The position numbers and the translations under genes were made by a program. 64,000 nucleotides of DNA from Vibrio barjaei (GTDB lineage Bacteria > Pseudomonadota > Gammaproteobacteria > Enterobacterales > Vibrionaceae): assembly GCF_001639065.2 (NCBI RefSeq), contig NZ_LQXO02000036.1, forward strand, positions 1 through 64,000, in the 5' to 3' direction. This document shows positions 44,953-54,014 of this stretch, one piece after another. Below the pieces are notes generated by a model, which had not been told where the DNA came from, did not search any database, and saw only the letters and a program-made list of their open reading frames with translations. Every line of letters begins with the position of its first letter. Position 1 is the first letter of the stretch.

Positions 44953-45247
44953 GGTGTCCCCTGAGCGATTCCGACACCTCAGTAAACTTATTGAAATCGC
45001 GACAAAAACGGAAGATTGGCACGCACTAAAACGCTACGACGTACAACTTCGTGAGCTTTTGGACACCCATAGACCTTACTTAAAGGACCCTAGGTTAGCA
45101 CCCGAAATTCGCCACGCTAGACTGACTCATTTAGCGGCATACGAAGCTTTGTCCGTTGCAACCAGTGAGCTCAAAAAACGCCTCCACAGTGTGAGCGAGG
45201 AAAAAGAGCGAACGGTGGCTTATCAACTTGCGATGACATTGGAGTAA
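44936..45247 (+). CDS. fliTL: Lateral flagellar FliT-like chaperone
   Basis: 103 residues, basic and helical. The start is TTG (44936), with AAGGA 10 nt upstream; a GTG at 44954 is the alternative but has no Shine-Dalgarno. FliT proteins escort FliD and are poorly conserved, so the call rests mainly on position between fliS and fliK (lafD position) and on size. Confidence 0.72.
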   Translation: MAIKHKVSPERFRHLSKLIEIATKTEDWHALKRYDVQLRELLDTHRPYLKDPRLAPEIRHARLTHLAAYEALSVATSELKKRLHSVSEEKERTVAYQLAMTLE

Positions 45248-45251
45248 CCCC

Positions 45252-46301
45252 ATGCTAACCATGACCAATATTCAAAGTGGTGACAGTTCGGCGCGTGTTA
45301 GTGATGGTTCATCAAACCAGAACATTAATGCGGCAAGTACCTCATCACCTAAGGACGCTGCTGTCCCTTTTGGCCAACTCGTCAAAGTGCCAAAACAACA
45401 CGATCAATCCTCGGTTGATGACCCTCTGTTAACCAACGAGGCAGATAACGCGGACGAAAGTGCTGTGCACGCTACACTGGCAACCCTGATTACCGAGCCA
45501 GAGTTGCCTCAAGGTTCTGCCGTTGCAACAAGCCAAACGCCTGCAACCTCACTGCAGCAACAAGCTTCCGAGCTACTTAGTCAGTTTGTGGTCAATGCCA
45601 ATACTCGCCATTCCGCAGCACCTCAAGTTGAGGCAAATGTCGCTCACCCATCATTAGCGATAGGCAAAGAAAGCTCACCACGTAGCTCGCTCAACCCTAC
45701 TCAGTTGATAGCACAAACAGCGCCAGACAACACCGTCTCTCGCCCCATTAATGCAGAGATAGCTAACTTACTAACAAACGTAAGTAGCCAGACCTCGTCA
45801 GCCCAACAAACTCATGGTCATCAAGCCACTCCTGCATCAGTGTCCACCACACCACCCACAACAGAATGGGCACCGGTACGCGTAGACACTCAAGCGGGCA
45901 AATGGGGAGAGCAAATGCTGCAGGTGCTCAACGATCGAGTCACCCTACAAGCTCAACAAAATTTGCAAGAGGCTCGGATCAGATTAGATCCGCCTGATCT
46001 TGGCAAATTGGATCTTATGGTTCGTGTTGAAGGCGATCGTTTAAGTGTGCAAATCAATGCGAACGCTGCTGCTACACGCGAGGCATTAATGCAGGTCTCA
46101 GAACGTCTTCGATTTGAACTGCAAAACCAGAACTTTATGCATGTTGACGTTCAGGTCGGTACTGGAGAAGGCCAACACGAATCACCGCAGCATAGTCAGG
46201 AGGAAGAGTCGACGGTTCTCGCCTCTCGTCGCTTTGATGATGACTCTTCATTTCAATCCACATTTACCACTGCTGAACACTGGCTAAGTACGCAAGCCTA
46301 G
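45252..46301 (+). CDS. fliKL: Lateral flagellar hook-length control protein FliK
   Basis: 349 residues. The N-terminal two thirds is low-complexity Ser/Thr/Ala/Gln-rich, as expected for the molecular ruler. A C-terminal Flg_hook domain (about 225-310) follows, with LDPPDLGKLDLMVRVEGDRL and RLRFELQNQNFMHVDVQV. Signals FlhB to switch export specificity. GGAG lies 7 nt before the ATG. Confidence 0.9.
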   Translation: MLTMTNIQSGDSSARVSDGSSNQNINAASTSSPKDAAVPFGQLVKVPKQHDQSSVDDPLLTNEADNADESAVHATLATLITEPELPQGSAVATSQTPATSLQQQASELLSQFVVNANTRHSAAPQVEANVAHPSLAIGKESSPRSSLNPTQLIAQTAPDNTVSRPINAEIANLLTNVSSQTSSAQQTHGHQATPASVSTTPPTTEWAPVRVDTQAGKWGEQMLQVLNDRVTLQAQQNLQEARIRLDPPDLGKLDLMVRVEGDRLSVQINANAAATREALMQVSERLRFELQNQNFMHVDVQVGTGEGQHESPQHSQEEESTVLASRRFDDDSSFQSTFTTAEHWLSTQA

Positions 46302-46336
46302 TGCTTTGCACTAAGTACCTCATAGGGAAATAAATT

Positions 46337-46825
46337 ATGACTAAACCGCAACTCTTCGCCATGTTCATCGCCATGATAGTGACCAGTGCCTTGGTCTCTG
46401 CTGCTACTGTGTTTGGCGCAGCCTGGTATTTAAAGCAAGCAGGCGATGACCGCAGCATGATTGAAGACACTCCGCTGTCGTTTTTGACCCAAGACAACCA
46501 AAGTAGCCAAGGCCCAAGCTTTCAATCATTGGACAAGGTTGTACTGAGTGTCAGAGGCAAGAAGCAAACTCACTTTGTAATGATAGAGCTAGCGGTAGAA
46601 ACTCGCCGTCCAGATCGACTACAGAACATCAATGACTACATGCCCATTGTCCGCAATGCCATGCTCAACTTGTTCAGCCAAAAAACTTATGAAGACCTTC
46701 ACGGCGAACAAGCCCTTGCATCGCTACAAGACGAAGTAAAAAACACCGTGATGATGGCGTTTGCTAAAACTGAGGTGATACGCGATATCGACGATGTACT
46801 GCTTACCAAATACGTCGTGCAGTAG
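46337..46825 (+). CDS. fliLL: Lateral flagellar FliL
   Basis: 162 residues with one N-terminal membrane helix (about 8-30) and a periplasmic FliL domain (about 60-160, KVVLSVRGKKQTHFVMIELAVE). FliL rings surround stators and support motor output, important for swarming. The order K-L-A-motAB is the lateral one. Confidence 0.9.
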   Translation: MTKPQLFAMFIAMIVTSALVSAATVFGAAWYLKQAGDDRSMIEDTPLSFLTQDNQSSQGPSFQSLDKVVLSVRGKKQTHFVMIELAVETRRPDRLQNINDYMPIVRNAMLNLFSQKTYEDLHGEQALASLQDEVKNTVMMAFAKTEVIRDIDDVLLTKYVVQ

Positions 46826-46834
46826 AGGCCGCCT

Positions 46835-47563
46835 ATGTTGGATATGAATTACACGGACAGTTATGGTGTCGCCGACGAAGTGAATTCGCCAACGACACCT
46901 ATTGATGAAAATCGTCTTCTGAGCCAACACCAGATTTTGGTGAAACGAGTGGTCAATCAACTGCGTAACCATGCTACTACCCATTGCAGCATCGAAGACA
47001 TGCAGCAAATAGGTTTGATAGGGTTACTGGAAGCAGGGCGTCGCTATGGCAATATCGACGACCCCAACTTCCCAGCATTTGCTGTGTGTCGTATTCGAGG
47101 CTCTATTTTGGATGAGCTACGTCGACTTGATTGGCGTTCACGTAAAACACGCCAGCAAGCCCATGAGCTCAACGATATCACCCGCGATCTCACCAAAGCA
47201 CTAAAACGAATGCCGACGGAGCAAGAGATCATTAAAGCCCTCGGCACCGATCAAGCGGATTATCACACTCGGCTCAGCGCCTCAATGGCTGGCGAGATGC
47301 AAAGTCTCGATCAGTTGATAGAAAAAGGGCTGGAAGGTCAGGTGGATAGTGCCTATGAAGGCATGAGCCATGAGCATATTCGCCGCAGTCTAGAGGTCGC
47401 TCTCGCAAAGTTGCCAAAACGAGAACAACTGCTGATGACACTGTTTTATCAGCACGAACTCAACCTACATGAAATCGCCTTGGTACTCGAACTGACACCA
47501 CCACGGATCTGTCAGCTCCACAAACAAGCGCTAAAACAACTCAACCAATTACTATCTTCTTAG
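46835..47563 (+). CDS. fliAL: Lateral flagellar sigma-28 factor FliA (LafS)
   Basis: 242 residues. Sigma regions 2, 3 and 4 are visible: MQQIGLIGLLEAGRRYG and CRIRGSILDELRRLDWRSRKTR (regions 2.2-2.4, with the FliA-type RSR), a region 3 with MPTEQEIIKALG, and a C-terminal HTH LNLHEIALVLELTPPRICQLHKQA. It should direct late lateral genes such as lafA. Its anti-sigma FlgM is not encoded in the window. Confidence 0.94.
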   Translation: MLDMNYTDSYGVADEVNSPTTPIDENRLLSQHQILVKRVVNQLRNHATTHCSIEDMQQIGLIGLLEAGRRYGNIDDPNFPAFAVCRIRGSILDELRRLDWRSRKTRQQAHELNDITRDLTKALKRMPTEQEIIKALGTDQADYHTRLSASMAGEMQSLDQLIEKGLEGQVDSAYEGMSHEHIRRSLEVALAKLPKREQLLMTLFYQHELNLHEIALVLELTPPRICQLHKQALKQLNQLLSS

Positions 47564-47572
47564 GAGTCACAT

Positions 47573-48430
47573 ATGCAAAAGTTTATGGGCGCAATCATTA
47601 TTCTGATATGTGTCTTCGGCGGTTACGTTTGGGCCGGGGGAAGCATGATGGCCATTTGGCAGCCAGCCGAATTTCTGATCATCATCGGTGCCACAGTCGG
47701 CTCATTGATCATAGGTAACCCTCCGCAAGTCTTGAAAGAAATGCGCAGCCAGCTTCGCTCTATTATGTCACCTCATAAGGACGAGCAAGCGTTCTACATG
47801 GAATTAATGGCATTACTACAAGTCTTGTTGGAAACCGTTCGCAGTGGTGGCTTCAAAGCACTCGATAAACACATCGAGAACCCAGAACAAAGCCCGATTT
47901 TCAACCGTTACCCACTGGTTAGCCGTGATTATCGTCTTGTTTCTTTCATTACCGACAATTTGCGTTTAATGGCAATGGGACAAATGTCGCCTCATGAATT
48001 AGAGGGACTACTAGAGCAAGAGATTGAAGCGATTGAATCGGACCTGCTGCTTCCATCTCGCTCAATGCAACGTACGGCAGAAGCTCTACCCGGTTTTGGA
48101 ATATTGGCAGCCGTTGGCGGCATCATCATTACCATGCAAGCTATTGATGGTTCCATTGCCTTGATTGGCTATCACGTTGCCGCCGCTCTAGTAGGTACAT
48201 TTTTAGGTATTTTCGGATGTTACTGCTGTTTAGACCCAGCTAGTAATGCCATGGCTCAGCGCGTTAAGCGTGATATGTCAGCCTTCGATTGCATCCGCGC
48301 GACACTGGTCGCCTATGTAGCGAAAAAGCCGACGTTGCTTGCGATTGATGCTGGCCGCAAACACATTCAGCTCGACATCAAACCTACCTTTAATCAAATG
48401 GAGAGGTGGCTAGCTGAACAGGAGGGATAA
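47573..48430 (+). CDS. motAL: Lateral flagellar stator protein MotA (LafT)
   Basis: 285 residues, four membrane segments (about 4-22, 30-50, 167-190, 200-222). The MotA loop with charged residues and PGFGILAAVGGIIITMQAIDG is present. It resembles E. coli-type proton MotA in length and order more than Na+-type PomA. Its stop overlaps the motBL start (TAATG). Confidence 0.94.
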   Translation: MQKFMGAIIILICVFGGYVWAGGSMMAIWQPAEFLIIIGATVGSLIIGNPPQVLKEMRSQLRSIMSPHKDEQAFYMELMALLQVLLETVRSGGFKALDKHIENPEQSPIFNRYPLVSRDYRLVSFITDNLRLMAMGQMSPHELEGLLEQEIEAIESDLLLPSRSMQRTAEALPGFGILAAVGGIIITMQAIDGSIALIGYHVAAALVGTFLGIFGCYCCLDPASNAMAQRVKRDMSAFDCIRATLVAYVAKKPTLLAIDAGRKHIQLDIKPTFNQMERWLAEQEG

Positions 48431-49419
48431 TGCAAAAACAAGAGCAAGTCGTCTTTAAGCGTTCAGGACGCCGCCATGACCATGAGTACCATGGCGGTGC
48501 TTGGAAAGTCGCCCTAGCCGACTTTATGATCGCGTTAATGGCTCTGTTCCTCGTGTTATGGGTCATGCAAGTGGTCGACAAAGAAGAGCGCAAAGCGATT
48601 GTCGCCCACCTACAAATGGCCAGTGTATTTGATAAGAGCACTGGCAGTCTTTTCGATACTTCACAAAGTATCTCCCCTATTGATCTTGCCTCCGAATCAT
48701 CGGTGACTAGCCGTCATGATTCAGTGCATACCGTGACCTCTTTTTTCCAAGGAGATCGCGACGGACCAGAATCTGACTCACTGATCAACGGCACCTTTGA
48801 TACCCAGGAGCGCTTGGAAGCCTTGGCTAAAGTGGTCAATGAAATGATGCGCCAGATTAATGCAGATGGGAACGTTGACGTCACGGTCACCCCGCAAGGC
48901 TTAAGAATCGTGCTGCAAGATGACTATAAGCAGAACATGTTCCGACGAGGTGGTTCAACACTTACCCCTTTCTTTGAAGACCTGTTATTGGCATTAGCGC
49001 CGGTATTCCAGCGCGTTGAAAACCCGATGATCATCAGTGGGCACACAGATGCAACGCAATACCGTAAAGCGTTCAGTAGCTCCTCTAACTGGGAACTGTC
49101 CTCGTCTCGAGCCAACAGCGCCCGACAGACCTTGGTCGCTGGCGGTATGCCAGAGCTGAGAGTGTTACAGGTCACCGGAATGTCTGACCGAGCGCTGCTC
49201 AATCAACAGGATCCTAAATCGAGTGAGAACCGCCGTATTGAACTGTTTATCTTGACCACTCCAGCTGCCGAAGTGATCAGCACCTTATTTGGCGAACAGC
49301 CAACTAACGAGGTCGAAAAGGCACGTGAGAAGGCTCAGTTTAATCAACCTGTGTTCCGAACCGATACCATTCGCTTTGAGTCGGAAGGCACCTCTTCCGT
49401 AGAGCCACAAGCACTTTAG
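48430..49419 (+). CDS. motBL: Lateral flagellar stator protein MotB (LafU)
   Basis: 329 residues. One membrane helix (about 25-50) carrying the proton-binding Asp31 (WKVALADFMIALMALFLVLW), a periplasmic linker and an OmpA-like peptidoglycan-binding domain (about 150-290) with ISGHTDATQYRKAF and SSSRANSARQTLVAGGM. With MotAL it makes the proton channel that drives lateral rotation. Confidence 0.95.
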   Translation: MQKQEQVVFKRSGRRHDHEYHGGAWKVALADFMIALMALFLVLWVMQVVDKEERKAIVAHLQMASVFDKSTGSLFDTSQSISPIDLASESSVTSRHDSVHTVTSFFQGDRDGPESDSLINGTFDTQERLEALAKVVNEMMRQINADGNVDVTVTPQGLRIVLQDDYKQNMFRRGGSTLTPFFEDLLLALAPVFQRVENPMIISGHTDATQYRKAFSSSSNWELSSSRANSARQTLVAGGMPELRVLQVTGMSDRALLNQQDPKSSENRRIELFILTTPAAEVISTLFGEQPTNEVEKAREKAQFNQPVFRTDTIRFESEGTSSVEPQAL

Positions 49420-49509
49420 CTTGCGCGCTTAATAAGGTGTTCTATGCTTAGGTAGAACACCTAAATATGCTAATAATTTCTTATTGATTTCATCGAAGTA
49501 GAGCGTGTT

Positions 49510-49803
49510 ATGCGTCAAACTCATCCTCACATTGCAGACAGCAAATCTGACCCGCTTCAAAAAGCATTTTTGTGGCTGATCATTATTGATTACGCGTTGC
49601 TTGCTCTGTTTTTAAGTCAGTTATCCACGCTGTCTTTAAAAGGAGGAACGGGGATCAGCTTACTGCTGGTGGTCTACAACGGCCTACTGACCTTCCTCTG
49701 CTTCCGACGCACCAATAAGCGCGATGCCTATATCATCTACCCCACGCTTTCCGCCATGTTGTTGGCATTTATCTGCTTTTTGTATTTTTTCTTTTTGGTA
49801 TGA
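49510..49803 (+). CDS. Small membrane protein of unknown function following motABL
   Basis: 97 residues with three hydrophobic segments (about 19-38, 48-65 and 75-97) and a short charged loop FRRTNKRDA. No family was recognised. It lies 90 bp after motBL on the same strand and may be the last gene of that operon, but the gap is larger than others in the operon. Ribosome-binding site GTAGAG is modest. Probably real; function not inferable. Confidence 0.6.
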   Translation: MRQTHPHIADSKSDPLQKAFLWLIIIDYALLALFLSQLSTLSLKGGTGISLLLVVYNGLLTFLCFRRTNKRDAYIIYPTLSAMLLAFICFLYFFFLV

Positions 49804-49854
49804 CTTGAACCCTATTTAGTAAGTCATTTACCTCAGGTGTCATCCCCCCAAAAA

Positions 49855-49996
49855 AACGTTCGTCATTCCCTTGAAAAAGGGAATCTCATACAGCGCATCG
49901 TAAACCTAAATAACATGACTTACTCTTTAATTTTCAGTTATCTACGAGCTTTATAAGTTCTTCGTTGTCACGAAGATGACGGTCTATTTGAGATTG
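49855..49996. repeat. Candidate intergenic repeat element
   Basis: CGTCATTCCC-TTGAAAAA-GGGAAT (49861-49884) is a hairpin, followed by AATCTCA (49882-49888). The right side has GAAGATGACG (49973-49982) and TGAGATT (49989-49995), which are inverse to the left elements. The outer CGTCATTCCC/GATGACG ends resemble small palindromic repeats common between vibrio genes. No second copy occurs in this window, so repetitiveness is not shown. Confidence 0.4.
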
Positions 49997-50096
49997 CAAG
50001 AGACAGGATGCCGCCGTGACCATTCTGTTTTCACGGGCAGCTGCAAATCCTCACATCCGTGAGGATAATGATTTGTTTCCGAGGTTTTCGAAGGGA

Positions 50097-51134
50097 TTAT
50101 TTAAGCAACGCAACTACAGTATGACGACGAACATTCGCTTGAGCGTTGAGAGCTTTAAATGTAGTGGTGAAGTCTTGAGAGAGCTGAGTGAAGTCATTGA
50201 GCTTTTGGGAAACTTGTTCTGAAGATGGCACATTAGACTGGCTTTGAATGCGCGTCATTTGGGTATTCAATTGAGATTGAAATTGTCTGGCTTCATTTAA
50301 GCTTACTTGTGCTTGCTGTAAATGTTGATTGACCTTAGCAATGGACTGCTTGATGCCATCTCGAGACGTTAAATCGAATTTTAGCTCCGCCATGCCATCA
50401 GGCTCTGCCTGAATATTGAATGCGTTCGCTTGTCCGGCAGGGAAACGGTGTCCTTGCCCAGTAACCAACACTTGTTGCTGCATGGCCGCATATGCGGATT
50501 CATGAACATCAAATAAAATGCTGCCATCCTGCGATAAAGAGGCACGCATGCCCATGGGAATTAAGCTGCGATCGAGCTGTTTCACGGTTCGAACACCGTC
50601 AGATTGGCCATCAAACTGCAGCACAACCGAACCACCACTTGGGAAATCAAGTCGAACTTGCTCGGCTCTTTCGCTCATGCGATGGACATTGAGTCCTGGA
50701 ATAGAGAAACGGCGCACATCGGCGGTATCGAGCTTAAGGTTCAGCTCATTATCCACCACTCGCTTGCCATCAAACCGCGCTTGATTCAATGTCGCCTCAA
50801 TCGTGGCTTTAGAGCGCGCCAACGAATCAGGCATGGTATTGTTAACACCATGCGAAAGCGCTTGGGTCAGTTGGCGTTTAGCTTGGGTGAGCTCTTTACC
50901 GACACCTTGCAGTGCCTTAGTGGCAATCTGCACTGAAGTAGCGTGTTGCTGACCTTGTGTCAGCAACACGCCTGAAAGTGAATAAGCTGACGTAATGTCA
51001 GCTTGAGGTCTTAGCAGGCGCTTTGACAGTGAGGTACTGGTATCAGTGGACGCTTGTGAGGGCGCGATGCTGGCCGCTTCTTGTCCTGTTAGCTTGATAC
51101 TACGCGGTCTAACTTCAACCGTACTTACTGCCAT
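50097..51134 (-). CDS. Flagellin/FlgL-like protein of unknown function, end of lateral flg operon
   Basis: 345 residues with AAGGAAAGG before ATG. The middle part (about 104-150: SLARSKATIEATLNQARFDG, VVDNELNLKL, RFSIPGL) resembles the inner helical D0/D1 region of flagellins and FlgL. A C-terminal coiled coil (about 260-335) follows. The normal flagellin N-terminal helix is replaced by a disordered Ser/Thr/Ala-rich stretch. No known hook-associated protein fits. It sits 31 bp after flgLL on the same strand, so it is probably co-expressed with the hook-filament junction proteins. Function unknown; an export substrate, junction or cap-like role is inference. Confidence 0.7.
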   Translation of the reverse strand: MAVSTVEVRPRSIKLTGQEAASIAPSQASTDTSTSLSKRLLRPQADITSAYSLSGVLLTQGQQHATSVQIATKALQGVGKELTQAKRQLTQALSHGVNNTMPDSLARSKATIEATLNQARFDGKRVVDNELNLKLDTADVRRFSIPGLNVHRMSERAEQVRLDFPSGGSVVLQFDGQSDGVRTVKQLDRSLIPMGMRASLSQDGSILFDVHESAYAAMQQQVLVTGQGHRFPAGQANAFNIQAEPDGMAELKFDLTSRDGIKQSIAKVNQHLQQAQVSLNEARQFQSQLNTQMTRIQSQSNVPSSEQVSQKLNDFTQLSQDFTTTFKALNAQANVRRHTVVALLK

Positions 51135-51165
51135 AACACCTTTCCTTGTTACCTAATTCTTAGAC

Positions 51166-52065
51166 CTAAATACGGTCGAAAAGCGAGAGATCGTTAATTT
51201 TTACATAGCTGGCTTGAGTCGCTTGTAATGCCGCCATGTAGTTGCTGAGACGAACAGATGCTTCGCCGTAATCCAACGCAGAAATATCACTGGTCACTTT
51301 ATCAACGAATAACTTGTTTTCACCGTGTGCGCCATCCATCAAATCAAGGTTATTGTGTCGACCACCAATCTCTGTCATCGCCCCAAGCACGTTACCCAAG
51401 GTATCATCTATGGCGTTCAGGCTAGCATCAACTTCAGCTTGGAAATTTGGACTCGGGTTCTTAAATTCGACAATCAACGCGTCGATTTGATTAAGTACGT
51501 TGTTTCCTCCGCCAAGCTCAAGAATATCCTTGGCCGTCATGTTCGACTCCATGGTGACACCTTTCGCAACCGTCACCACTCGCTTATCGCTGTTACCATC
51601 GACGACATAACCTGCCCCAGAGTTTGATAGTGCTGGCGTATCAGTTTTGGTGCCCGAGAACAAATAGTGCCCTTCTTCATCCTGAGCATTAAACGAAGAC
51701 TCGATGGAATCACGCAGACTTTCCAGCTCGGTGATCATGCCGTCGCGGTCTTCGTCCGTCAGCGTGCCATTGGAACCCCACAGCACCAATTCGCGCATAC
51801 TTTTTAGGCTCTCATTAACCGAATCGAGATAAACCTCTTGGCTTGATAGCGTGGTTTTCACATTGGCGATGTTGCGTTGATATTGATTAATCGCGCTGCC
51901 TTCACGGTCGAGGTTCAACAACTGAATCGAAGCCATTGGGTCGTCAGACAATTTAGTCAGCCGATCACCCGTCGCCATTTGTTGTAGCACTTTGCCAAGC
52001 CCAGCATTATTGGTCTGCAAGCTTTGCAGCATCATCTGGCTAAATTGAGTATCACTGATTCTCAT
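51166..52065 (-). CDS. flgLL: Lateral hook-filament junction protein FlgL (HAP3)
   Basis: 299 residues. Flagellin-type N-terminus (MRISDTQFSQMMLQSLQTNN, LTKLSDDPMASIQLLNLDRE) and C-terminus (LSNYMAALQATQASYVKINDLSLFDRI). Joins hook-associated protein FlgK to the filament. AAGGAG precedes ATG by 5 nt; 9 bp gap from flgKL. Confidence 0.94.
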   Translation of the reverse strand: MRISDTQFSQMMLQSLQTNNAGLGKVLQQMATGDRLTKLSDDPMASIQLLNLDREGSAINQYQRNIANVKTTLSSQEVYLDSVNESLKSMRELVLWGSNGTLTDEDRDGMITELESLRDSIESSFNAQDEEGHYLFSGTKTDTPALSNSGAGYVVDGNSDKRVVTVAKGVTMESNMTAKDILELGGGNNVLNQIDALIVEFKNPSPNFQAEVDASLNAIDDTLGNVLGAMTEIGGRHNNLDLMDGAHGENKLFVDKVTSDISALDYGEASVRLSNYMAALQATQASYVKINDLSLFDRI

Positions 52066-52074
52066 ACTAACTCC

Positions 52075-53448
52075 TTAAAATAACTGCAAAACGGAATCAA
52101 ACAGTTGGTTAGCTGTGCTGATCACCTTCATATTGGCATTGTGCGCATTAGCAAAGGTCATTAGGTTTGCGGCTTCTTCATCACTGTTGACGGCACTGAC
52201 GTTATCGCGCGCTGCCACCGACTGTTCAAACATTGACTGTTTCGCTTGGTAATCTGATTCCGCTTGGCGAGCTTTGATTGCCGTTTCGCCGACCATCGCA
52301 GTAAACGCGTCATTCAGCGATAGGGAACCAAAGCCAGTGATGGTCACTGGTTTATTACTGATGGCAATCAAGTCTTTGAGGTTATCACTGTTACCTGGGT
52401 TGCCATCGCTCGAAAACGCTAACTCATCTGCCTTAATGTCGGTGATGGTTAAGCTGGCTGCTGGGTTCGCTGGGTCGTAGCTAAATAGGGCCTTACCCGC
52501 ATTGCCATTAAGGTCCTGACCAGCCGCCAAGACCGCATTCATTTCATCCGCTAAACTACGCGCCATATCATCGATGGCATCTTGATAAGGTTTGAGTACG
52601 TCCACTTGATAGTCATGAAGTGAGCCTAACTTACCACCAAGATCTCCTTTAGCGGCAAAGGTTTGGTTACCAAACTCAATATGGATGTCGGCAAGATAGG
52701 GATCGCTTGGGTCAGGAATCGCCTTAATCACACTGGCATCGCTGCCCATTACCAAGGGCTGCCCTGAAGCCAATGAGACTTGAATACTGCCATCCGCTTG
52801 ATCGGTGGTCTTCACTTCCATCACTTTGGAAAGCTCTCCGACAAGCGCGTCACGCGTGTCCATCAACTGCGCAGGGTTACCGCCCGTACCTTGCATTTCG
52901 ACAATTTGCTTATTCACTTCCGCGATATTGGACATCAAGCTGTTTGCATGAGAAATAGCGGCGTTACGCTGGTCATGTACATCTTTATGTTGATTGTGCA
53001 GCGATTCGGTCAATGTATTGAAGCGGCGAGCTAAGGCCTCTGACTCATTAATCACCTGTTGACGCAGTGGGGTTGATTCCGGCTTTGTCGTCGCATCGTT
53101 TAGAGCTGCAAACAGAGAATCTAAGCCCGCCGACAAGCTAAACCCATCAGCCCCTAACATGTTTTCCAACTGACTCATGGCGCTGGTATAACCCGACGCA
53201 TAGTTAGCGGCACTGGCCGTTGACCACGTTTGCTTCACCAAATATTGATCGGTCACTCGGCGAATACTGGTCACTTCCACCCCCATACCTGGGCTGGTTT
53301 TATCGTATTTCCCCCCAGCCAACGACGCCATCACCGCTTGCTGACGGCTGTATCCCGGCGTATTAATATTGGCGACGTTTTGAGCGGTCACATCCAATGC
53401 CACTCGGTTGGCATTCATGCCTGAAAGCGCAATATTGACGAGGTTCAT
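52075..53448 (-). CDS. flgKL: Lateral hook-associated protein FlgK (HAP1)
   Basis: 457 residues. The rod/hook N-terminal motif MNLVNIALSGMNANRVALDVTAQNVANINTPGYSRQ is clear when read in parts, and the C-terminal helix ANLMTFANAHNANMKVISTANQLFDSVLQLF matches. The middle domain is shorter than in many polar FlgK proteins (over 550 residues). GGAG lies 8 nt before ATG. Confidence 0.95.
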   Translation of the reverse strand: MNLVNIALSGMNANRVALDVTAQNVANINTPGYSRQQAVMASLAGGKYDKTSPGMGVEVTSIRRVTDQYLVKQTWSTASAANYASGYTSAMSQLENMLGADGFSLSAGLDSLFAALNDATTKPESTPLRQQVINESEALARRFNTLTESLHNQHKDVHDQRNAAISHANSLMSNIAEVNKQIVEMQGTGGNPAQLMDTRDALVGELSKVMEVKTTDQADGSIQVSLASGQPLVMGSDASVIKAIPDPSDPYLADIHIEFGNQTFAAKGDLGGKLGSLHDYQVDVLKPYQDAIDDMARSLADEMNAVLAAGQDLNGNAGKALFSYDPANPAASLTITDIKADELAFSSDGNPGNSDNLKDLIAISNKPVTITGFGSLSLNDAFTAMVGETAIKARQAESDYQAKQSMFEQSVAARDNVSAVNSDEEAANLMTFANAHNANMKVISTANQLFDSVLQLF

Positions 53449-53450
53449 AA

Positions 53451-54005
53451 CTAGAGCTCCGTTGTTCTAATAAGAGGCTGAGAAAACGCCATGGTCGTGG
53501 CCGCCTCGCTTGGGGACTGAATAGAGAGGGCGACGGAATGGTCGATGCCATTAATCACATCGTCACTATGAAGCGAAGCTGTTGTGCTAACCTGTGAACT
53601 TGCTTCCATATCGTTAGCCGAACCTAGGGTACGCGTTAAACTAGGGTCGAACTGCACCTCGAGATTCGATGCCGACGCTTGAGTAGGACTCAGCTGTTTC
53701 ACCAGCATATCGGCAATGCCAGAATTCTGCTTTTTGGAAAGTTCGATCGCCAATTGTCCGTCATGCATATCCCGAAACACACCATGTTGTTGCGAAGAGA
53801 ATGGGCTATCTTCATCTGCCAGTACGTCACTACTGCTGCGCATTTGGCGCAGTACCATCTGCAAGAACATGGCTTCGAACTGCCCAGCGACTTCTTTTAA
53901 TGCGCCTTGATCATCGGCACTGTGTTTAATGTTGGTCAGAGCGGCATTGTCGTGATAGAGCATGCTATTAATTCTCGTGCTGTCATTCATCGCGTCGATT
54001 TTCAT
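53451..54005 (-). CDS. flgJL: Lateral rod scaffold protein FlgJ, lacking the muramidase domain
   Basis: 184 residues from the ATG at 54005 (GGAGAG upstream; the track-like GTG one codon earlier is less likely). The N-terminal rod-capping domain (about 30-105) with VAGQFEAMFLQMVLRQMRSS and MHDGQLAIELSKK is present. The C-terminal glucosaminidase (FlgJ/SH3-type) domain of most gammaproteobacterial FlgJ proteins is missing. In its place is a short unstructured tail. Peptidoglycan cutting must come from another enzyme. Confidence 0.9.
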   Translation of the reverse strand: MKIDAMNDSTRINSMLYHDNAALTNIKHSADDQGALKEVAGQFEAMFLQMVLRQMRSSSDVLADEDSPFSSQQHGVFRDMHDGQLAIELSKKQNSGIADMLVKQLSPTQASASNLEVQFDPSLTRTLGSANDMEASSQVSTTASLHSDDVINGIDHSVALSIQSPSEAATTMAFSQPLIRTTEL

Positions 54006-54014
54006 CACACTCTC

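Noticed and set aside
50016..50222. 68-residue plus-strand reading frame after the mot operon
   Set aside because: Overlaps antisense the 345-residue flagellin-like gene, lacks a domain and starts in palindromic DNA.
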